Source: Hylemonella gracilis str. Niagara R
GTDB lineage: Bacteria > Pseudomonadota > Gammaproteobacteria > Burkholderiales > Burkholderiaceae_C
Direction of reading: 5' to 3'
DNA: 64,000 nucleotides
Assembly: GCF_000600295.1 (NCBI RefSeq)
Contig: NZ_JEMG01000001.1
Span: 2,797,278 to 2,861,277 of the forward strand
The notes under the pieces are model-generated. The model had not been told where the DNA came from. It was given only the letters and a program-made list of their open reading frames with translations, and ran no database searches. Positions 35,446-45,352 of the stretch are shown piece after piece. The position numbers were made by a program, and so were the translations under genes. Every line of letters begins with the position of its first letter. Position 1 is the stretch's first letter.

Positions 35446-36264
35446 ATGAAAAAAAACGCACTGCCGCTGGCCGAGGTGCTGGGCTTCGAGGCCAGCGACA
35501 AGCGCATCGACATCCTGCGCCGCATCGGCCAGGTCGGATCGATTTCGGAGGCCGCACGCGGCGCGGGCGTGAGCTACAAGGCCGCCTGGCAGGCGCTGGA
35601 AACGCTGGGCAACCTCGCGGGTCTGCCCCTGGTCGAGAAAGTCGTGGGGGGCAGCGGCGGCGGCGGCGCTGCGCTGACCGCCGCGGGCCAGCGCGTGCTG
35701 CAGGCCGCCGATGCGCTGGCGCGCGCGCGCCAGCAGGCCCTGGCGAGTCTGGACAGCAAGGCGGGTGACGGCGCCGCCACGGGTGCGGCGTCCAGCCGCG
35801 CGGCTTCCGCGTTGCGCACCAGCATGCGCAACCAGTTCGCCTGCACGGTCGGCACCCTGCGCCCCGTGCAAGGCCAGGTGCGGGTGCAACTGCTGCTGGC
35901 GCGCGAGGGCGAGGCGCCGCTGGCCCTGCACGCGCGCATCACCCGTGAAAGCGCCCAGTTGCTGGGCCTGCGCCCGGGGCTGCCGGTGCTGGCGCTGTGC
36001 AAGGCCACGGCGGTGCGTGTGACGGGCCAGCCCGCGCGCGCACGAGCCGACGCGTTGGACGCCACCAATGTGTGGGCCGGCGTGGTGACACGCGCCTCGC
36101 GGGCTGCAGCGGGGGGTGAAGTCAGCCTGCGCCTGTCCGCCAAGTCTGGGGCTTCCGGCCCGCACATCGTGGGCTTCGCGGCGGCCGGCCACGGCCTGCG
36201 GGCGGGCCAAACGGCGACCATCGGCCTGGACGAGTCAGCCGTGGTGATCGCCGCCACTGACTAG
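35446..36264 (+). CDS. modE: molybdate-responsive transcriptional regulator ModE
   Basis: Winged-helix repressor that binds molybdate and controls mod and molybdoenzyme genes. The 272-residue protein has the N-terminal HTH (RIGQVGSISEAARGAGVSYKAAW) and two C-terminal TOBE/MOP segments (MRNQFACTVGTLRPVQGQVR and DATNVWAGVVTRASRAAAGG). A glycine run (GGSGGGGAAL) lies between. Two matching boxes stand before modA, on the other side of the lipoprotein gene. Confidence 0.93.
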   Translation: MKKNALPLAEVLGFEASDKRIDILRRIGQVGSISEAARGAGVSYKAAWQALETLGNLAGLPLVEKVVGGSGGGGAALTAAGQRVLQAADALARARQQALASLDSKAGDGAATGAASSRAASALRTSMRNQFACTVGTLRPVQGQVRVQLLLAREGEAPLALHARITRESAQLLGLRPGLPVLALCKATAVRVTGQPARARADALDATNVWAGVVTRASRAAAGGEVSLRLSAKSGASGPHIVGFAAAGHGLRAGQTATIGLDESAVVIAATD

Positions 36265-36346
36265 ACGCTTGCCGAGCGCTGGCTGAGTTGTCACGCAGAG
36301 GCGACCGAAAGGCGCTAACGCGGTTGGCGATCAGCGCTTACCCTGC

Positions 36347-37564
36347 TCACGCCGCCCCGCTCAAGGCCGCCGCGATGCCCACCGGTGCATCACCCACGGT
36401 GATCGTCGGCGTGCCGTGCCACTGGGCGCAGCGCCGCAGCGCCACACCGATGTCGCCGATCAGCCGCTGGCTGGTCCGCATGCCTGGCTCCAGGTACAAG
36501 GCCTTGACCTCGAACACGCCTTGCTTGCGATGCGCCTTGGCGTCCAGACGCCCCACCAGCTTGCCTCGGCTCAGGATGGGCAGCACGAAGTAGCCGTACT
36601 TGCGTTTCTCGGCCGGGGTGTAGCACTCCAGGCGGTAATCAAAGTCGAACAGCTCCACTGCCCGTTTGCGGTCCCACACCACGGGATCGAAGGGTGACAG
36701 CAAGGTGGACACGGTCGAGACCAAGTCACCGGCCTCGGCCTGCGCCAGCAGGGGCACCAGATCGGCGTGCACAAAGGCATCGTGCTTCCAGCCTTCGATG
36801 CGCACCGGCGTCAATTCCCCCTCGTCGGCCAGGGCGTGCAAGGCCGCGTCGTACTTACCCCGCTTGAGCCGGTAATAGTCAGCCACCCAGCCCGCCTTGA
36901 CCAGGCCCAAGGCCTGGCAGGAGCGTCGCACCATGGCCGCTTGCGCCGCCTCGGGCGTGGGCAGGTCACGGCGATCGTCCCAATCGGGCAGCACGCGCTC
37001 AGCCAGGTCGTACACGCGCTGGAAGTTGCGGCGCTCGGCCACCATCAGGCGGCCGGTCGTGAACAACACTTCCAGGTGCCGTTTCTCGGGCTTCCAATCC
37101 CACCAGCCCGTGCCCTTGGCCGCGCCCTTGCGTTCGAAGTCGGCCGAGCGCACCGGCCCCTGCGCGCGAATGTGCGCCAGCAGGGCTTCGATGTCCTTGT
37201 GGTGCGTCTCCATCCAGCGCACGGAGAACTTCCAGCCCATGCCGGAAGGATCGAGCATGCGGTGGCGCAGCAGGCCGTAGTCGCGGGTCGGCACGAAGCA
37301 GGCTTCGTGCGCCCAGTACTCGTAAATGGCGCCCTCGGCCAGGGTCTGCTCCAGCCAAGCCGGATCGTAGGGCCCCAGGCGGCTGAACAGCACCAGGTAG
37401 GGACTGCGCGCCACCACCTGGATGGTGTCGATCTGCAGCAAGGCCATGCGCTCGATGGCGGCCAGCACATCCGCCTTCACCGCCTTCTTGCGGGGCGGCG
37501 TCAGCAGGCCCTGGGCGGCCAGGTGGAGCGCGCGGGCAGCGGCCAGCGAGAGATGCAGCGTCAC
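36347..37564 (-). CDS. AlkZ/YcaQ-type DNA glycosylase (winged-helix)
   Basis: A 405-residue protein of the YcaQ/AlkZ family, which unhooks interstrand crosslinks or removes alkylated bases. The catalytic Q-x-D motif is in LLQIDTIQVVARSPY, near residue 43. Further conserved parts are EYWAHEACFVPTRDY and the winged-helix repeats. It is the second alkylation-repair gene in the window, after the AlkC-like gene. It ends 83 bp from modE (convergent). Confidence 0.87.
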   Translation of the reverse strand: MTLHLSLAAARALHLAAQGLLTPPRKKAVKADVLAAIERMALLQIDTIQVVARSPYLVLFSRLGPYDPAWLEQTLAEGAIYEYWAHEACFVPTRDYGLLRHRMLDPSGMGWKFSVRWMETHHKDIEALLAHIRAQGPVRSADFERKGAAKGTGWWDWKPEKRHLEVLFTTGRLMVAERRNFQRVYDLAERVLPDWDDRRDLPTPEAAQAAMVRRSCQALGLVKAGWVADYYRLKRGKYDAALHALADEGELTPVRIEGWKHDAFVHADLVPLLAQAEAGDLVSTVSTLLSPFDPVVWDRKRAVELFDFDYRLECYTPAEKRKYGYFVLPILSRGKLVGRLDAKAHRKQGVFEVKALYLEPGMRTSQRLIGDIGVALRRCAQWHGTPTITVGDAPVGIAAALSGAA

Positions 37565-37568
37565 GGCA

Positions 37569-38927
37569 TCACCGCGCCGCCTGCACGCGGTTACGACCGG
37601 CCTGCTTGGCGGCGTACAAGGCCTGGTCGGCGTCGCGCACGAGCAGCTTCATGCTGTCCACGGCGCTGGAGCGAGCGGGCGCGGCCCCCTGCGAGCTTAG
37701 GTCGCGCGCCTCGGTCTGCAACTGGGCCACGCCCAGCGAGACCGTGATGTGCAGGGGCTGGGCGTCGTCCGTTTGAACCTGCATGGGGGCGGCGGCGATC
37801 GCCAGGCGGATGCGGTCCGCCGTCTCCACCCCGCCGTCGAGCGGGGTGTCGGGCAGCAGCAGCACGAACTCTTCGCCGCCGTAACGCGCGACCACATCGT
37901 TGCCGCGCAACTGGCCACGGATGATCTGCCCGACCTGGCGCAGCACGGCGTCGCCCGCCGGGTGCCCGTGGTTGTCGTTGATGCGCTTGAAGTGGTCCAC
38001 GTCGAGCAGCAGGCAGACCAGGGGCTGACCGCTGCGTTGGGCGGCCTTGACTTCCTCCAGGCAACGCGATTCGAAGTAGCGCCGGTTGTGCACGCCGGTC
38101 AGCGCGTCCGTCAGGCCCACCAGCTTCAGGCGTTCGGCCACCAGGGCGTTGTCCAGGCAAATGGCCGCCAGGGCGGCCAGGCGCTCCAGGAAGTCGGTGC
38201 TGTTGCCCGCCGAGAAACGGGCCGCGTCACGGCTGCCCAGGTTCAGGCTGCCGATGCATTCGCCGCGGTGCAGCAAGGGCAGCAAGGCCGTGCTGCCCAA
38301 GCCCCGCACCGCCACCCCCTGGAACAAGGCGGCCTGGGCGGGCTCGGGGGAACCCAGCAGGGGGCGCCAGCCCCGCGCGTAGATTTGCTTGAGCAGTTGT
38401 CCACTGCCCAGGAGCAGCAGGCGGGCGAACCAGTCGGTGCGGGTGGTGGTATGCGTGGCAGGCTCCGAGCCCTGCGCCGGGGCGGTGGAGCGCGTGTCGG
38501 TAGTTGGGTCCGCGTCGGCGCCGGCCTCGTCCTCGTCGAGCGCGGCCTGCGTGGCCTCGCTCCACCCTTCGCTGAGCACGCGTGCTGCTTCGTATTCGGG
38601 GTCCACCAGGGCCAGGGTAACGGCGTCGAGTTCGAACAGCGCGCCAAAATCCACCAGCAGGGCCTGCACCAGCGCGGTCAAGGACGGCGCGGCGATCAAC
38701 TGGCGCTCGATCTGGTCAAAACGGCGCAACTTGGCCTGGTTGAGGCGGGCTTCACTCAGCAGGCGGTCGAACTGCGTGCGCAGGCCGGACAGCTGCTCCT
38801 GCGCGCTGTCGAGTTGCTCGCGCAGGCGCATGTTCTCGCCGCGCAGCAGGTCCAGCGGCGAGCCCGACGCGCCGGCCACTTTGCCGGCACCCTCGCCGGG
38901 CTCGCCACCCGTTCCTAGCTCTTTCAT
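37569..38927 (-). CDS. diguanylate cyclase with N-terminal DUF484/GAF-like domain
   Basis: Makes cyclic-di-GMP from GTP. The 452-residue protein has a coiled-coil N-terminus (ENMRLREQLDSAQEQLSGLR), a DUF484/GAF-like sensory region and a GGDEF domain with an intact active site (ARYGGEEFVLLLPDT). An RxxD inhibitory site (RGND) lies five residues before it, so product inhibition is expected. No transmembrane segment is seen. It lies 4 bp before the glycosylase start on the same strand. An ATG 8 codons further upstream is possible. Confidence 0.87.
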   Translation of the reverse strand: MKELGTGGEPGEGAGKVAGASGSPLDLLRGENMRLREQLDSAQEQLSGLRTQFDRLLSEARLNQAKLRRFDQIERQLIAAPSLTALVQALLVDFGALFELDAVTLALVDPEYEAARVLSEGWSEATQAALDEDEAGADADPTTDTRSTAPAQGSEPATHTTTRTDWFARLLLLGSGQLLKQIYARGWRPLLGSPEPAQAALFQGVAVRGLGSTALLPLLHRGECIGSLNLGSRDAARFSAGNSTDFLERLAALAAICLDNALVAERLKLVGLTDALTGVHNRRYFESRCLEEVKAAQRSGQPLVCLLLDVDHFKRINDNHGHPAGDAVLRQVGQIIRGQLRGNDVVARYGGEEFVLLLPDTPLDGGVETADRIRLAIAAAPMQVQTDDAQPLHITVSLGVAQLQTEARDLSSQGAAPARSSAVDSMKLLVRDADQALYAAKQAGRNRVQAAR

Positions 38928-39025
38928 CCCAAGATGGTACAGCGACACCATGCGGGGCAGATGTCAAGGTGCATCAAGAAGTACGACTGCGCGGACCCGG
39001 GGCCGGCCTGCCTTAGCATCGGCCC

Positions 39026-41851
39026 ATGTCCATGTCCGCAGCCACGCCCACGAACACCCCACGCACCGCTGCAGCCCACCCGGCCCGCCTGCTCACGCCC
39101 TCGCTGCTGGGCTGGCTGGCGGGCATCGCCGCGCAACTGCAGCAAGGCACGCTGTGGCCCTGGGTCAGCTACGTCCTGCTGGCGGTCTCTGGCCTGGCCT
39201 TACTGACGGCCAGCCTGCGCAGCCTGAGAACGCTCCCCGCCGTCGCCACGCCAGCCCCGCCCCGGGCCGGGACCGTCCCGCCCTTCGCCGCGCCCCTGCT
39301 GGCCCTGCTCGCCGCCGCCTTGCTGGCCTACGCCAGCACTGGGCTGCGTGCCCTGCGCTTGCAGGAGCAGGCGTTGAGCCCGGCGCTGGAAGGCCGCGAC
39401 CTGACGCTCACGGGCCGCATCGCCGCAATGCCGCAACGCACGGACAACGGCACGCGCTTTCTGTTCGAGGTCGAATCGGCCCAGCTGTTTGAAGCAGGCC
39501 GCGCCGTCCCCCTGCCTCCAACCCTGCGCGTGCCCGAGCGGCTGATGCTGAGCTGGTACGGCGCCTGGCGCGACGACAACGGCGCCCTGCTGGAACCCTT
39601 CATCCAGGCCCCCGATCTGCAGGCGGGCGAACGTTGGCGCTTCAACACGCGACTGCGCGCGGTGCACGGCGCGCGCAATCCGCACGGTTTCGACTACGAG
39701 CTGTGGATGTGGGAACAAGGCCTGCAAGCCAGCGGCTACGTGCGCACGACGCGCCGCGACCCGGTACCGGCCCTGCTGACCCCCAGCCCGGCCTGGTGGA
39801 GCAGTCCCCAGGGCATCGAACAGGCGCGCCAGCAGGTGCGTGACGCCATCGTGCGGCGCGCGCCGGCCTACACACCGGTGCTGCCGCTGAGTCGCCCGGC
39901 CACCGCCGCCGCCCGAACCCCGGCCGAGTTCGAGCCCCCGGCGACACGGCCCAGCGAAATGACTGCCCTGCTCCCGGCCACGGACTTCGCATCGGAACCA
40001 ACGCAGGACCGCGCCGAGGCCATGAACCGACGCAATGCCTACGGCGTCGTGGCTGCGCTGGTCACCGGCGACCAGCAGGCCATCACCCGTGCCGACTGGG
40101 ACGTGTTCCGCGCGACCGGCGTGGCGCACCTGATGAGCATTTCCGGCCTGCACATCACCCTGTTCGCCTGGCTGGCCGCCGGCGTGGTGGGTGCGCTGTG
40201 GCGTCATACGCCCCTGCTGGGCACGCAGTTGTGCCTGCGCTGGCCCGCCTCGCAAGCCGGTCTGCTGGGGGGCCTGCTGCTGGCGACCGCCTACGCGCTC
40301 TTCAGCGGCTGGGGCGTGCCGGCGCAGCGCACCGTGCTGATGCTGGCCGTGGTCACGCTGCTGCGCCTGAGCGGCAGGCGCTGGCCCTGGCCTCAGCTCT
40401 GGCTGGCGGCGGCGGCCATCGTGCTGGCCGTCAGCCCCTGGGCCTGGCTGCAAGCGGGCTTCTGGCTGAGCTTCGTGGCCGTGGGCGTGTTGTTCGCCAA
40501 CGGTCGCCCGGACGACGCGCTTGCACGGTCCACGCGGGACGCTGGCGCATCGGGCGGCCACAAGTTGATGGCGCTGGGCGCACGCGTCTTGCGATCCTTG
40601 TGGCGCCTGGTGCGCGAGCAAGGCGTGGTCACGCTGGCGCTGGCGCCACTGACCCTGCTGTTCTTCGGCCAGATGTCGCTGGTGAGCCTGCTGGCCAACC
40701 TGGTCGCCATTCCCTGGGTGACGCTGGTCGTGACGCCGCTGGCGCTGCTGGGCAGTCTGGGCGTGGCGGCCGAAGCACTGGCCGTCCACACTGCGCTGCT
40801 GTGGGACGCCGCAGCCTGGGCGGTGCAAGGGCTCAACAGCTGGCTGGCCAGCTTGGCGCTATGGCCGCTGGCGACCTACAGCGCACCCCGGGCGCCGATC
40901 TGGGGCGCGCTGGCTGCGGCGGCGGGCGGCCTCTTGCTGGTGCTGCGCTTGCCCTGGAGCCTGCGCCTCGCGGGGGTGCCGCTGTTGCTGCCGGTGCTGC
41001 TGTGGCAGCCGCCCACGCCCGCGCCCGGCCAGTTCGAGCTGCTGGCCGCAGACGTGGGCCAAGGCCAGGCCGTGCTGGTGCGCACCGCGCGCCACGCCCT
41101 GCTCTATGACGCGGGGCCGCGCTACACCAGCGAAAGCGACGCAGGCGAGCGCGTGCTCGTGCCCTTGCTGCGCGGCCTGGGCGTGCACCTGGACGCGCTG
41201 CTGCTGAGCCACCGCGACGCGGACCACGCTGGCGGCGCGCCCGCCGTGATGGCGGCGCATCCACGGGCGGTGCTGCTCAGTTCCCTCGACCCCGGGCACG
41301 AGCTGCGCGCCGGACGCCAGGCGCTGCGCTGCGAGGCGGGTCAATCCTGGGAATGGGATGGCGTGCGTTTCGACATCCTGCATCCGCGCGCAGTGGACTA
41401 TGGCTTGATCGCCGGACGCACGCCCCGCGCCAACACCCTGTCCTGCGTGCTGCGCGTGCGCGCCGCCACGACCGGATCAGGCGCGAGACCGCAGACGGCC
41501 TTGCTGGTCGGTGACATCGAACGCATGCAGGAGCTGCGGCTCGCGGCCCAAGCGGCTCAAGAGCCGGACTGGCTGGCGGCGGACCTGCTGCTCGTGCCGC
41601 ACCATGGCAGCAAGACTTCCAGTTCCGAGGTCTTCCTCGACGCCGTGGCCCCGCGCATCGCCCTGGTCCAGGCGGGCTACCGCAACCGCTACGGCCATCC
41701 GGCGCCGGAGGTGCTGACGCGTTATGGCGCGCGCGGCATCACCGTTTACGACAGCCCACGCTGCGGCGCGGCCCACTGGCGCTCCGACCAACCCAGACAG
41801 CTGCGTTGCGAACGGGTGGCCGATCCGCGCTACTGGCAGCACCGCTTCTGA
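39026..41851 (+). CDS. comEC: DNA uptake channel ComEC/Rec2
   Basis: Inner-membrane channel through which single-stranded DNA enters during natural transformation. The 941-residue protein has an N-terminal hydrophobic region with an OB-like segment, the competence domain (LMSISGLHITLFAWLAAGVV with many helices after it) and a C-terminal metallo-beta-lactamase-like domain (LAADVGQGQAVLV, LLSHRDADHAGG, LLVPHHGSKTSS). It is full-length and starts 98 bp from the divergent diguanylate cyclase gene. Confidence 0.93.
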   Translation: MSMSAATPTNTPRTAAAHPARLLTPSLLGWLAGIAAQLQQGTLWPWVSYVLLAVSGLALLTASLRSLRTLPAVATPAPPRAGTVPPFAAPLLALLAAALLAYASTGLRALRLQEQALSPALEGRDLTLTGRIAAMPQRTDNGTRFLFEVESAQLFEAGRAVPLPPTLRVPERLMLSWYGAWRDDNGALLEPFIQAPDLQAGERWRFNTRLRAVHGARNPHGFDYELWMWEQGLQASGYVRTTRRDPVPALLTPSPAWWSSPQGIEQARQQVRDAIVRRAPAYTPVLPLSRPATAAARTPAEFEPPATRPSEMTALLPATDFASEPTQDRAEAMNRRNAYGVVAALVTGDQQAITRADWDVFRATGVAHLMSISGLHITLFAWLAAGVVGALWRHTPLLGTQLCLRWPASQAGLLGGLLLATAYALFSGWGVPAQRTVLMLAVVTLLRLSGRRWPWPQLWLAAAAIVLAVSPWAWLQAGFWLSFVAVGVLFANGRPDDALARSTRDAGASGGHKLMALGARVLRSLWRLVREQGVVTLALAPLTLLFFGQMSLVSLLANLVAIPWVTLVVTPLALLGSLGVAAEALAVHTALLWDAAAWAVQGLNSWLASLALWPLATYSAPRAPIWGALAAAAGGLLLVLRLPWSLRLAGVPLLLPVLLWQPPTPAPGQFELLAADVGQGQAVLVRTARHALLYDAGPRYTSESDAGERVLVPLLRGLGVHLDALLLSHRDADHAGGAPAVMAAHPRAVLLSSLDPGHELRAGRQALRCEAGQSWEWDGVRFDILHPRAVDYGLIAGRTPRANTLSCVLRVRAATTGSGARPQTALLVGDIERMQELRLAAQAAQEPDWLAADLLLVPHHGSKTSSSEVFLDAVAPRIALVQAGYRNRYGHPAPEVLTRYGARGITVYDSPRCGAAHWRSDQPRQLRCERVADPRYWQHRF

Positions 41852-41970
41852 AAAAAGTTTGCGGCAGATCAAATCGACGAGCTGGAAAATGGCCGACGAT
41901 GCCCCCAAACCGGCCAATACGACCCACAATGGCCGGGTCGTTGTCCGACACACCCTCGAAAGGAGCTCTC

Positions 41971-42414
41971 ATGTACCAGCGCATCCTCGTTGCCACCGAC
42001 GGCAGCACCCTGTCGAAAAAAGCCGTGACGCACGCGATCGGCCTGGCCAAGCTCAGCGGCGCGGAACTGGTCGCGCTCAAGGTCGTGCCGCGTTATCCCC
42101 AGTCGTATTACGAAGGTGGGTTGATGCTGCCGGCCACCGACATTGCCAAGATCGAGAAGCAATGGGCGGCGCAGGCGCAGGGCGTGGTGGACGCGGTGGT
42201 GAAATCCGCCAGCGCCAAGGGGGTGACGGCCAAGGGCCAAGTCGTCAAGGCCGAACTGGTCAGCGAAGCCATCATCGCCTCCGCGAAGAAGCACAAGGTC
42301 AGCCTGATCGTGATGGCCTCGCACGGCCGCAAGGGCCTCAAGCGCCTGCTGCTGGGCAGCGAGACGCAGCAGGTGCTGACGCACTCGGCGGTGCCGGTAC
42401 TGGTCTTGCGCTGA
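41971..42414 (+). CDS. universal stress protein UspA family
   Basis: A 147-residue soluble stress protein. It starts MYQRILVATDGSTLSKKAV and ends with the nucleotide-binding motif ASHGRKGLKRLLLGS, which matches the G-x2-G-x9-G-S rule except for alanine in the first position. The ATG follows AGGAG. It faces the catalase gene across a hairpin-rich gap and belongs with a stress cluster. Confidence 0.92.
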   Translation: MYQRILVATDGSTLSKKAVTHAIGLAKLSGAELVALKVVPRYPQSYYEGGLMLPATDIAKIEKQWAAQAQGVVDAVVKSASAKGVTAKGQVVKAELVSEAIIASAKKHKVSLIVMASHGRKGLKRLLLGSETQQVLTHSAVPVLVLR

Positions 42415-42422
42415 GCGCGATG

Positions 42423-42441
42423 GGGGGCCGCGGCGGCCCCC
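42423..42441. terminator. G+C-rich hairpin after the usp gene
   Basis: Stem ggggg-cc with gg-ccccc (7 bp, 5-nt loop), 8 bp after the uspA-like stop. No T-run follows, so termination is plausible but not certain. Confidence 0.45.
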
Positions 42442-42473
42442 AGAACATTCCCGCCTTCCTGCTCGCGCAGATA

Positions 42474-42509
42474 CGGTCTTGCCCCGCAGTGAATGACAGG
42501 GCAAGACCG
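42474..42509. terminator. 11-bp perfect hairpin after the catalase gene
   Basis: cggtcttgccc (42474-42484) pairs exactly with gggcaagaccg (42499-42509) around a 14-nt loop, just past the katE stop on the minus strand. It likely ends katE transcription or protects its 3' end. Confidence 0.5.
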
Positions 42510-42527
42510 AGCTGATGGTGGCCAGGG

Positions 42528-44633
42528 CTAGAGCAGCGCCAGCAGGCGTTCGGTGTGCCGGTGTTTCCCCATCGCGTGGATGAAGTTCGCCGTCTCCTGC
42601 GCCACGCTGTGAGGGGCGGACAGGATCACGCCCGGATCGGGAGCACCACCCGGCAGAAACATGCGGATGCCCGCCTGTTCCAGCAGGACTTCGGCCAGCC
42701 CCAGCACCAGCAATGTCTTTCCATGGTTGTGGTGGGAGTGGATGAAGTCCTGAACCGCCTGAGTCTGGCTCATTGCCGCCACCCCGGTTTCACCATCGGC
42801 CAGGACCAGGGCATCGAACAACGCGGGCGAGCTGTTTTCGTAGGTCCCCGTGGCCTGCAATGCGGTGTCGTCGGATGTGGCGACCTCGCCCAAGCGCTTG
42901 GCGATGATGCAGGGCACGGCATCGGCGGCTTTCAGGGCCTGCACCACCGTGGCGACAGAAGTACCGAGCACACCATCGGCCACCAGGATCGCCACCTTGC
43001 GCGTGCGTATGCCGCCGTCCCCCGGCAATGCCGTGAGCGACAGCGCCGGGGAATGGGCCACCTCCGGCTTGGGCGCGCGAGGGAGCGCGCGCGCCAGCGC
43101 GGCAGGCAGTTTCATGCCCAGCCCCTGGGCCACCGTGCCAGCCAGATCGCGTGACACGTTCACCAGCGACGCCACCATGCGCTCCTGGATGGCCGGAACC
43201 GTGAGCTTGCTCAGTTCGAAACGGAAGCCGGCGGCGATGTGGGCCTGCTCCAGTGGTGTCTGGCTGTCCCAGAACAAGGTGGCCTGACTGTAGTGATCGG
43301 AGAACTTCTCGGGCTTGCCGCGCACCTTGTCGTCCTGCACGGCTTGCGGAAACGATGCAAAGCCGGCGGCACCCGCCTGGAACGGACAGCCTCCACCCAG
43401 CGAGTTGGGCTCGTAAGCAACCCGGCCCGTGGGTACCGCCATGCGGTGCAGGCCGTCGCGCTGGTTGTTGTGGATGGGCACCTTGGGCGCGTTGATGGGC
43501 AGCTCATGGAAGTTCACACCACCCAGGCGCGAGATCTGCGTGTCGATGTAGGAGTGAATGCGCCCCGCGAGCAGCGGATCGTTGCTGAAATCGATGCCGG
43601 GAATGACGTGCGCGGCGCAGAACGCCACTTGCTCCGTCTCCGCGAAAAAGTTGTCGGGGTTGCGATTGAGCACCATGCGCCCCACCGGCGTGACCGGCAC
43701 CAACTCTTCGGGGATCAATTTGGTCGCGTCGAGCACATCAAAGCTGAAAGCTTCCGCCTGGGCCTCGGTGAACACCTGCAGGCCCAGCTCCCATTCCGGA
43801 AATTCTCCGGCCTCGATCGCTTCCCACAGGTCGCGGCGATGGAAGTCCGAGTCGGCGCCAGCGAGGACGACCGCCTCGTCCCACACCAGGGCATGGGTAC
43901 CCAGCAGAGGCTTCCAGTGGAACTTGACGAAATGCGACTTCCCCAGCGCGTTCACCAGCCTGAAGGTGTGCACGCCAAAGCCCTGCATCATGCGCAGGCT
44001 GCGCGGAATGCCGCGGTCGGACATGACCCACATCAGGGTGTGCGTGGTCTCCGGGCTCAGGGAGGCAAAGTCCCAGAAGGTATCGTGCGCCGACGCCGCC
44101 TGGGGCATGCCATGGTGGGGCTCGGGCTTGACGGCATGAATCAGGTCAGGGAACTTCATGGCGTCCTGGATGAAGAACACCGGGATGTTGTTGCCCACCA
44201 GGTCCCAGTTGCCTTCGTCGGTGTAGAACTTGACCGCGAAGCCCCGCACATCGCGGGCCGTGTCCGCGGAGCCTCGCTCCCCGGCCACGGTGGAAAAGCG
44301 CGCGAACACCGGCGTGATCTTTCCGGCCTCCCGGAACGGGGCGGCTCGCGTGAGATCGGGCAAGGCCTTGTACGCCTCGAAATAGCCGTGGGCGGCGGAG
44401 CCCCGCGCATGGACGATGCGCTCAGGAATGCGCTCATGGTCAAAGTGCGTGATTTTTTCGCGCAGGATGAAGTCTTCCAGCAGGACCGGCCCGCGCAGCC
44501 CCGCCTTGAGCGAGTTCTGGTTGTCGCCGATCGGCACCCCCTGGTTGGTCACGAGGACGGTGTGCGCTGCGGGGTCCGCCGTGGCCTCCGGCTTGCGGGA
44601 AGGAGATGCAGAGGACTTGGTGGTGTTGGTCAT
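42528..44633 (-). CDS. katE: large-subunit catalase with C-terminal DJ-1/GATase-like domain
   Basis: Breaks down hydrogen peroxide in the cytoplasm. The 701-residue protein is a clade-2 (HPII-type) catalase: the active-site histidine lies in [14 protein letters not shown], the asparagine in [11 protein letters not shown], and the proximal haem tyrosine in [14 protein letters not shown]. The last about 150 residues ([32 protein letters not shown]) form the extra flavodoxin/DJ-1-like domain of large catalases. It precedes the hemerythrin gene's operon partners on the same strand. Confidence 0.95.
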   Translation of the reverse strand: MTNTTKSSASPSRKPEATADPAAHTVLVTNQGVPIGDNQNSLKAGLRGPVLLEDFILREKITHFDHERIPERIVHARGSAAHGYFEAYKALPDLTRAAPFREAGKITPVFARFSTVAGERGSADTARDVRGFAVKFYTDEGNWDLVGNNIPVFFIQDAMKFPDLIHAVKPEPHHGMPQAASAHDTFWDFASLSPETTHTLMWVMSDRGIPRSLRMMQGFGVHTFRLVNALGKSHFVKFHWKPLLGTHALVWDEAVVLAGADSDFHRRDLWEAIEAGEFPEWELGLQVFTEAQAEAFSFDVLDATKLIPEELVPVTPVGRMVLNRNPDNFFAETEQVAFCAAHVIPGIDFSNDPLLAGRIHSYIDTQISRLGGVNFHELPINAPKVPIHNNQRDGLHRMAVPTGRVAYEPNSLGGGCPFQAGAAGFASFPQAVQDDKVRGKPEKFSDHYSQATLFWDSQTPLEQAHIAAGFRFELSKLTVPAIQERMVASLVNVSRDLAGTVAQGLGMKLPAALARALPRAPKPEVAHSPALSLTALPGDGGIRTRKVAILVADGVLGTSVATVVQALKAADAVPCIIAKRLGEVATSDDTALQATGTYENSSPALFDALVLADGETGVAAMSQTQAVQDFIHSHHNHGKTLLVLGLAEVLLEQAGIRMFLPGGAPDPGVILSAPHSVAQETANFIHAMGKHRHTERLLALL

Positions 44634-44647
44634 GGCAGTGCCCTGGC

Positions 44648-45148
44648 TCAGCCCGCCGCAGCCAGCAGTTGAGCCTTGCGCGTGTGCATCTGGGCTCCCA
44701 GCTTCTGCATGTCGATGTCCATGCCGCGCACCTTTGGAAACATGTCGCCCTGCTCTTCCTTGACATGGTGCTTCACGTACTCCGACAGCACCTTGACCTT
44801 GGCATCGAACATCTCGCCATCGGGTTCCGCGCCTTCTATTTCGCCGATCAGGCGCTTGATCCCGGTGTGCTCGACCACGGCCTCCGGCACGAGCAGCTTG
44901 TCCTTCAAGGCATTCTTGATGGCGGGGTAGAAGAGTTCCTCTTCGATCTGCGTGTGCACGTTGAGGGCAGCGCAGATGCGGGACACCAGGGCCTTCTTCT
45001 GCAAATTGGTGTGCGGCTTTTCATAGTCCGCGAACAAGGCGCTGACCTCCGCGTGGTCCGCCCTCAGCAGGGCGATGGCGTCCTGAGAGCCGGTCCCGGC
45101 CTGGGCTGGCGTGCGTGAGGGTGCGGTCGTTTTCTTGGAAGCAATCAT
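44648..45148 (-). CDS. hemerythrin-domain protein
   Basis: A 166-residue four-helix protein with a di-iron HHE-type pattern: DHAEVSALFADYE, NVHTQIEEELFYPAI, VEHTGIKRLIGEIE and HHVKEEQGDMFPKVR carry the H...HxxxE ligands. Such proteins bind oxygen or iron or sense redox stress. The ATG at 45148 is chosen over an ATG six codons upstream. It sits 14 bp before katE on the same strand, so they are likely one operon. Confidence 0.88.
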   Translation of the reverse strand: MIASKKTTAPSRTPAQAGTGSQDAIALLRADHAEVSALFADYEKPHTNLQKKALVSRICAALNVHTQIEEELFYPAIKNALKDKLLVPEAVVEHTGIKRLIGEIEGAEPDGEMFDAKVKVLSEYVKHHVKEEQGDMFPKVRGMDIDMQKLGAQMHTRKAQLLAAAG

Positions 45149-45243
45149 GGGAGATCCTTGGAACAATGAATCGGTGTTGGGGTGGAAGAGCGGGCCTGTG
45201 GGTACAGGGACCCGCTCTGTCAGACGATCGGTTCAGCGCAGGT

Positions 45244-45318
45244 TCAGCGCACGAACAGGGCAATCAAAATGATGATGGGGATCGGAATCCCGAGGAAGAA
45301 CAAGAGCAGCGAGCGCAT
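45244..45318 (-). CDS. 24-residue hydrophobic membrane peptide
   Basis: A small gene read on the minus strand from ATG at 45318 to TGA at 45244. It encodes MRSLLLFFLGIPIPIIIL followed by IALFVR: one membrane segment with two prolines and positively charged ends. An AGGAGA ribosome site lies 6 bp upstream of the ATG. Similar very short peptides occur near stress genes in other proteobacteria as I recall; no function is known to me. It is easily missed by gene callers. Confidence 0.6.
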   Translation of the reverse strand: MRSLLLFFLGIPIPIIILIALFVR

Positions 45319-45352
45319 GGGATCTCCTGGTTGAAGAAGTGTTCCGGGGGCG

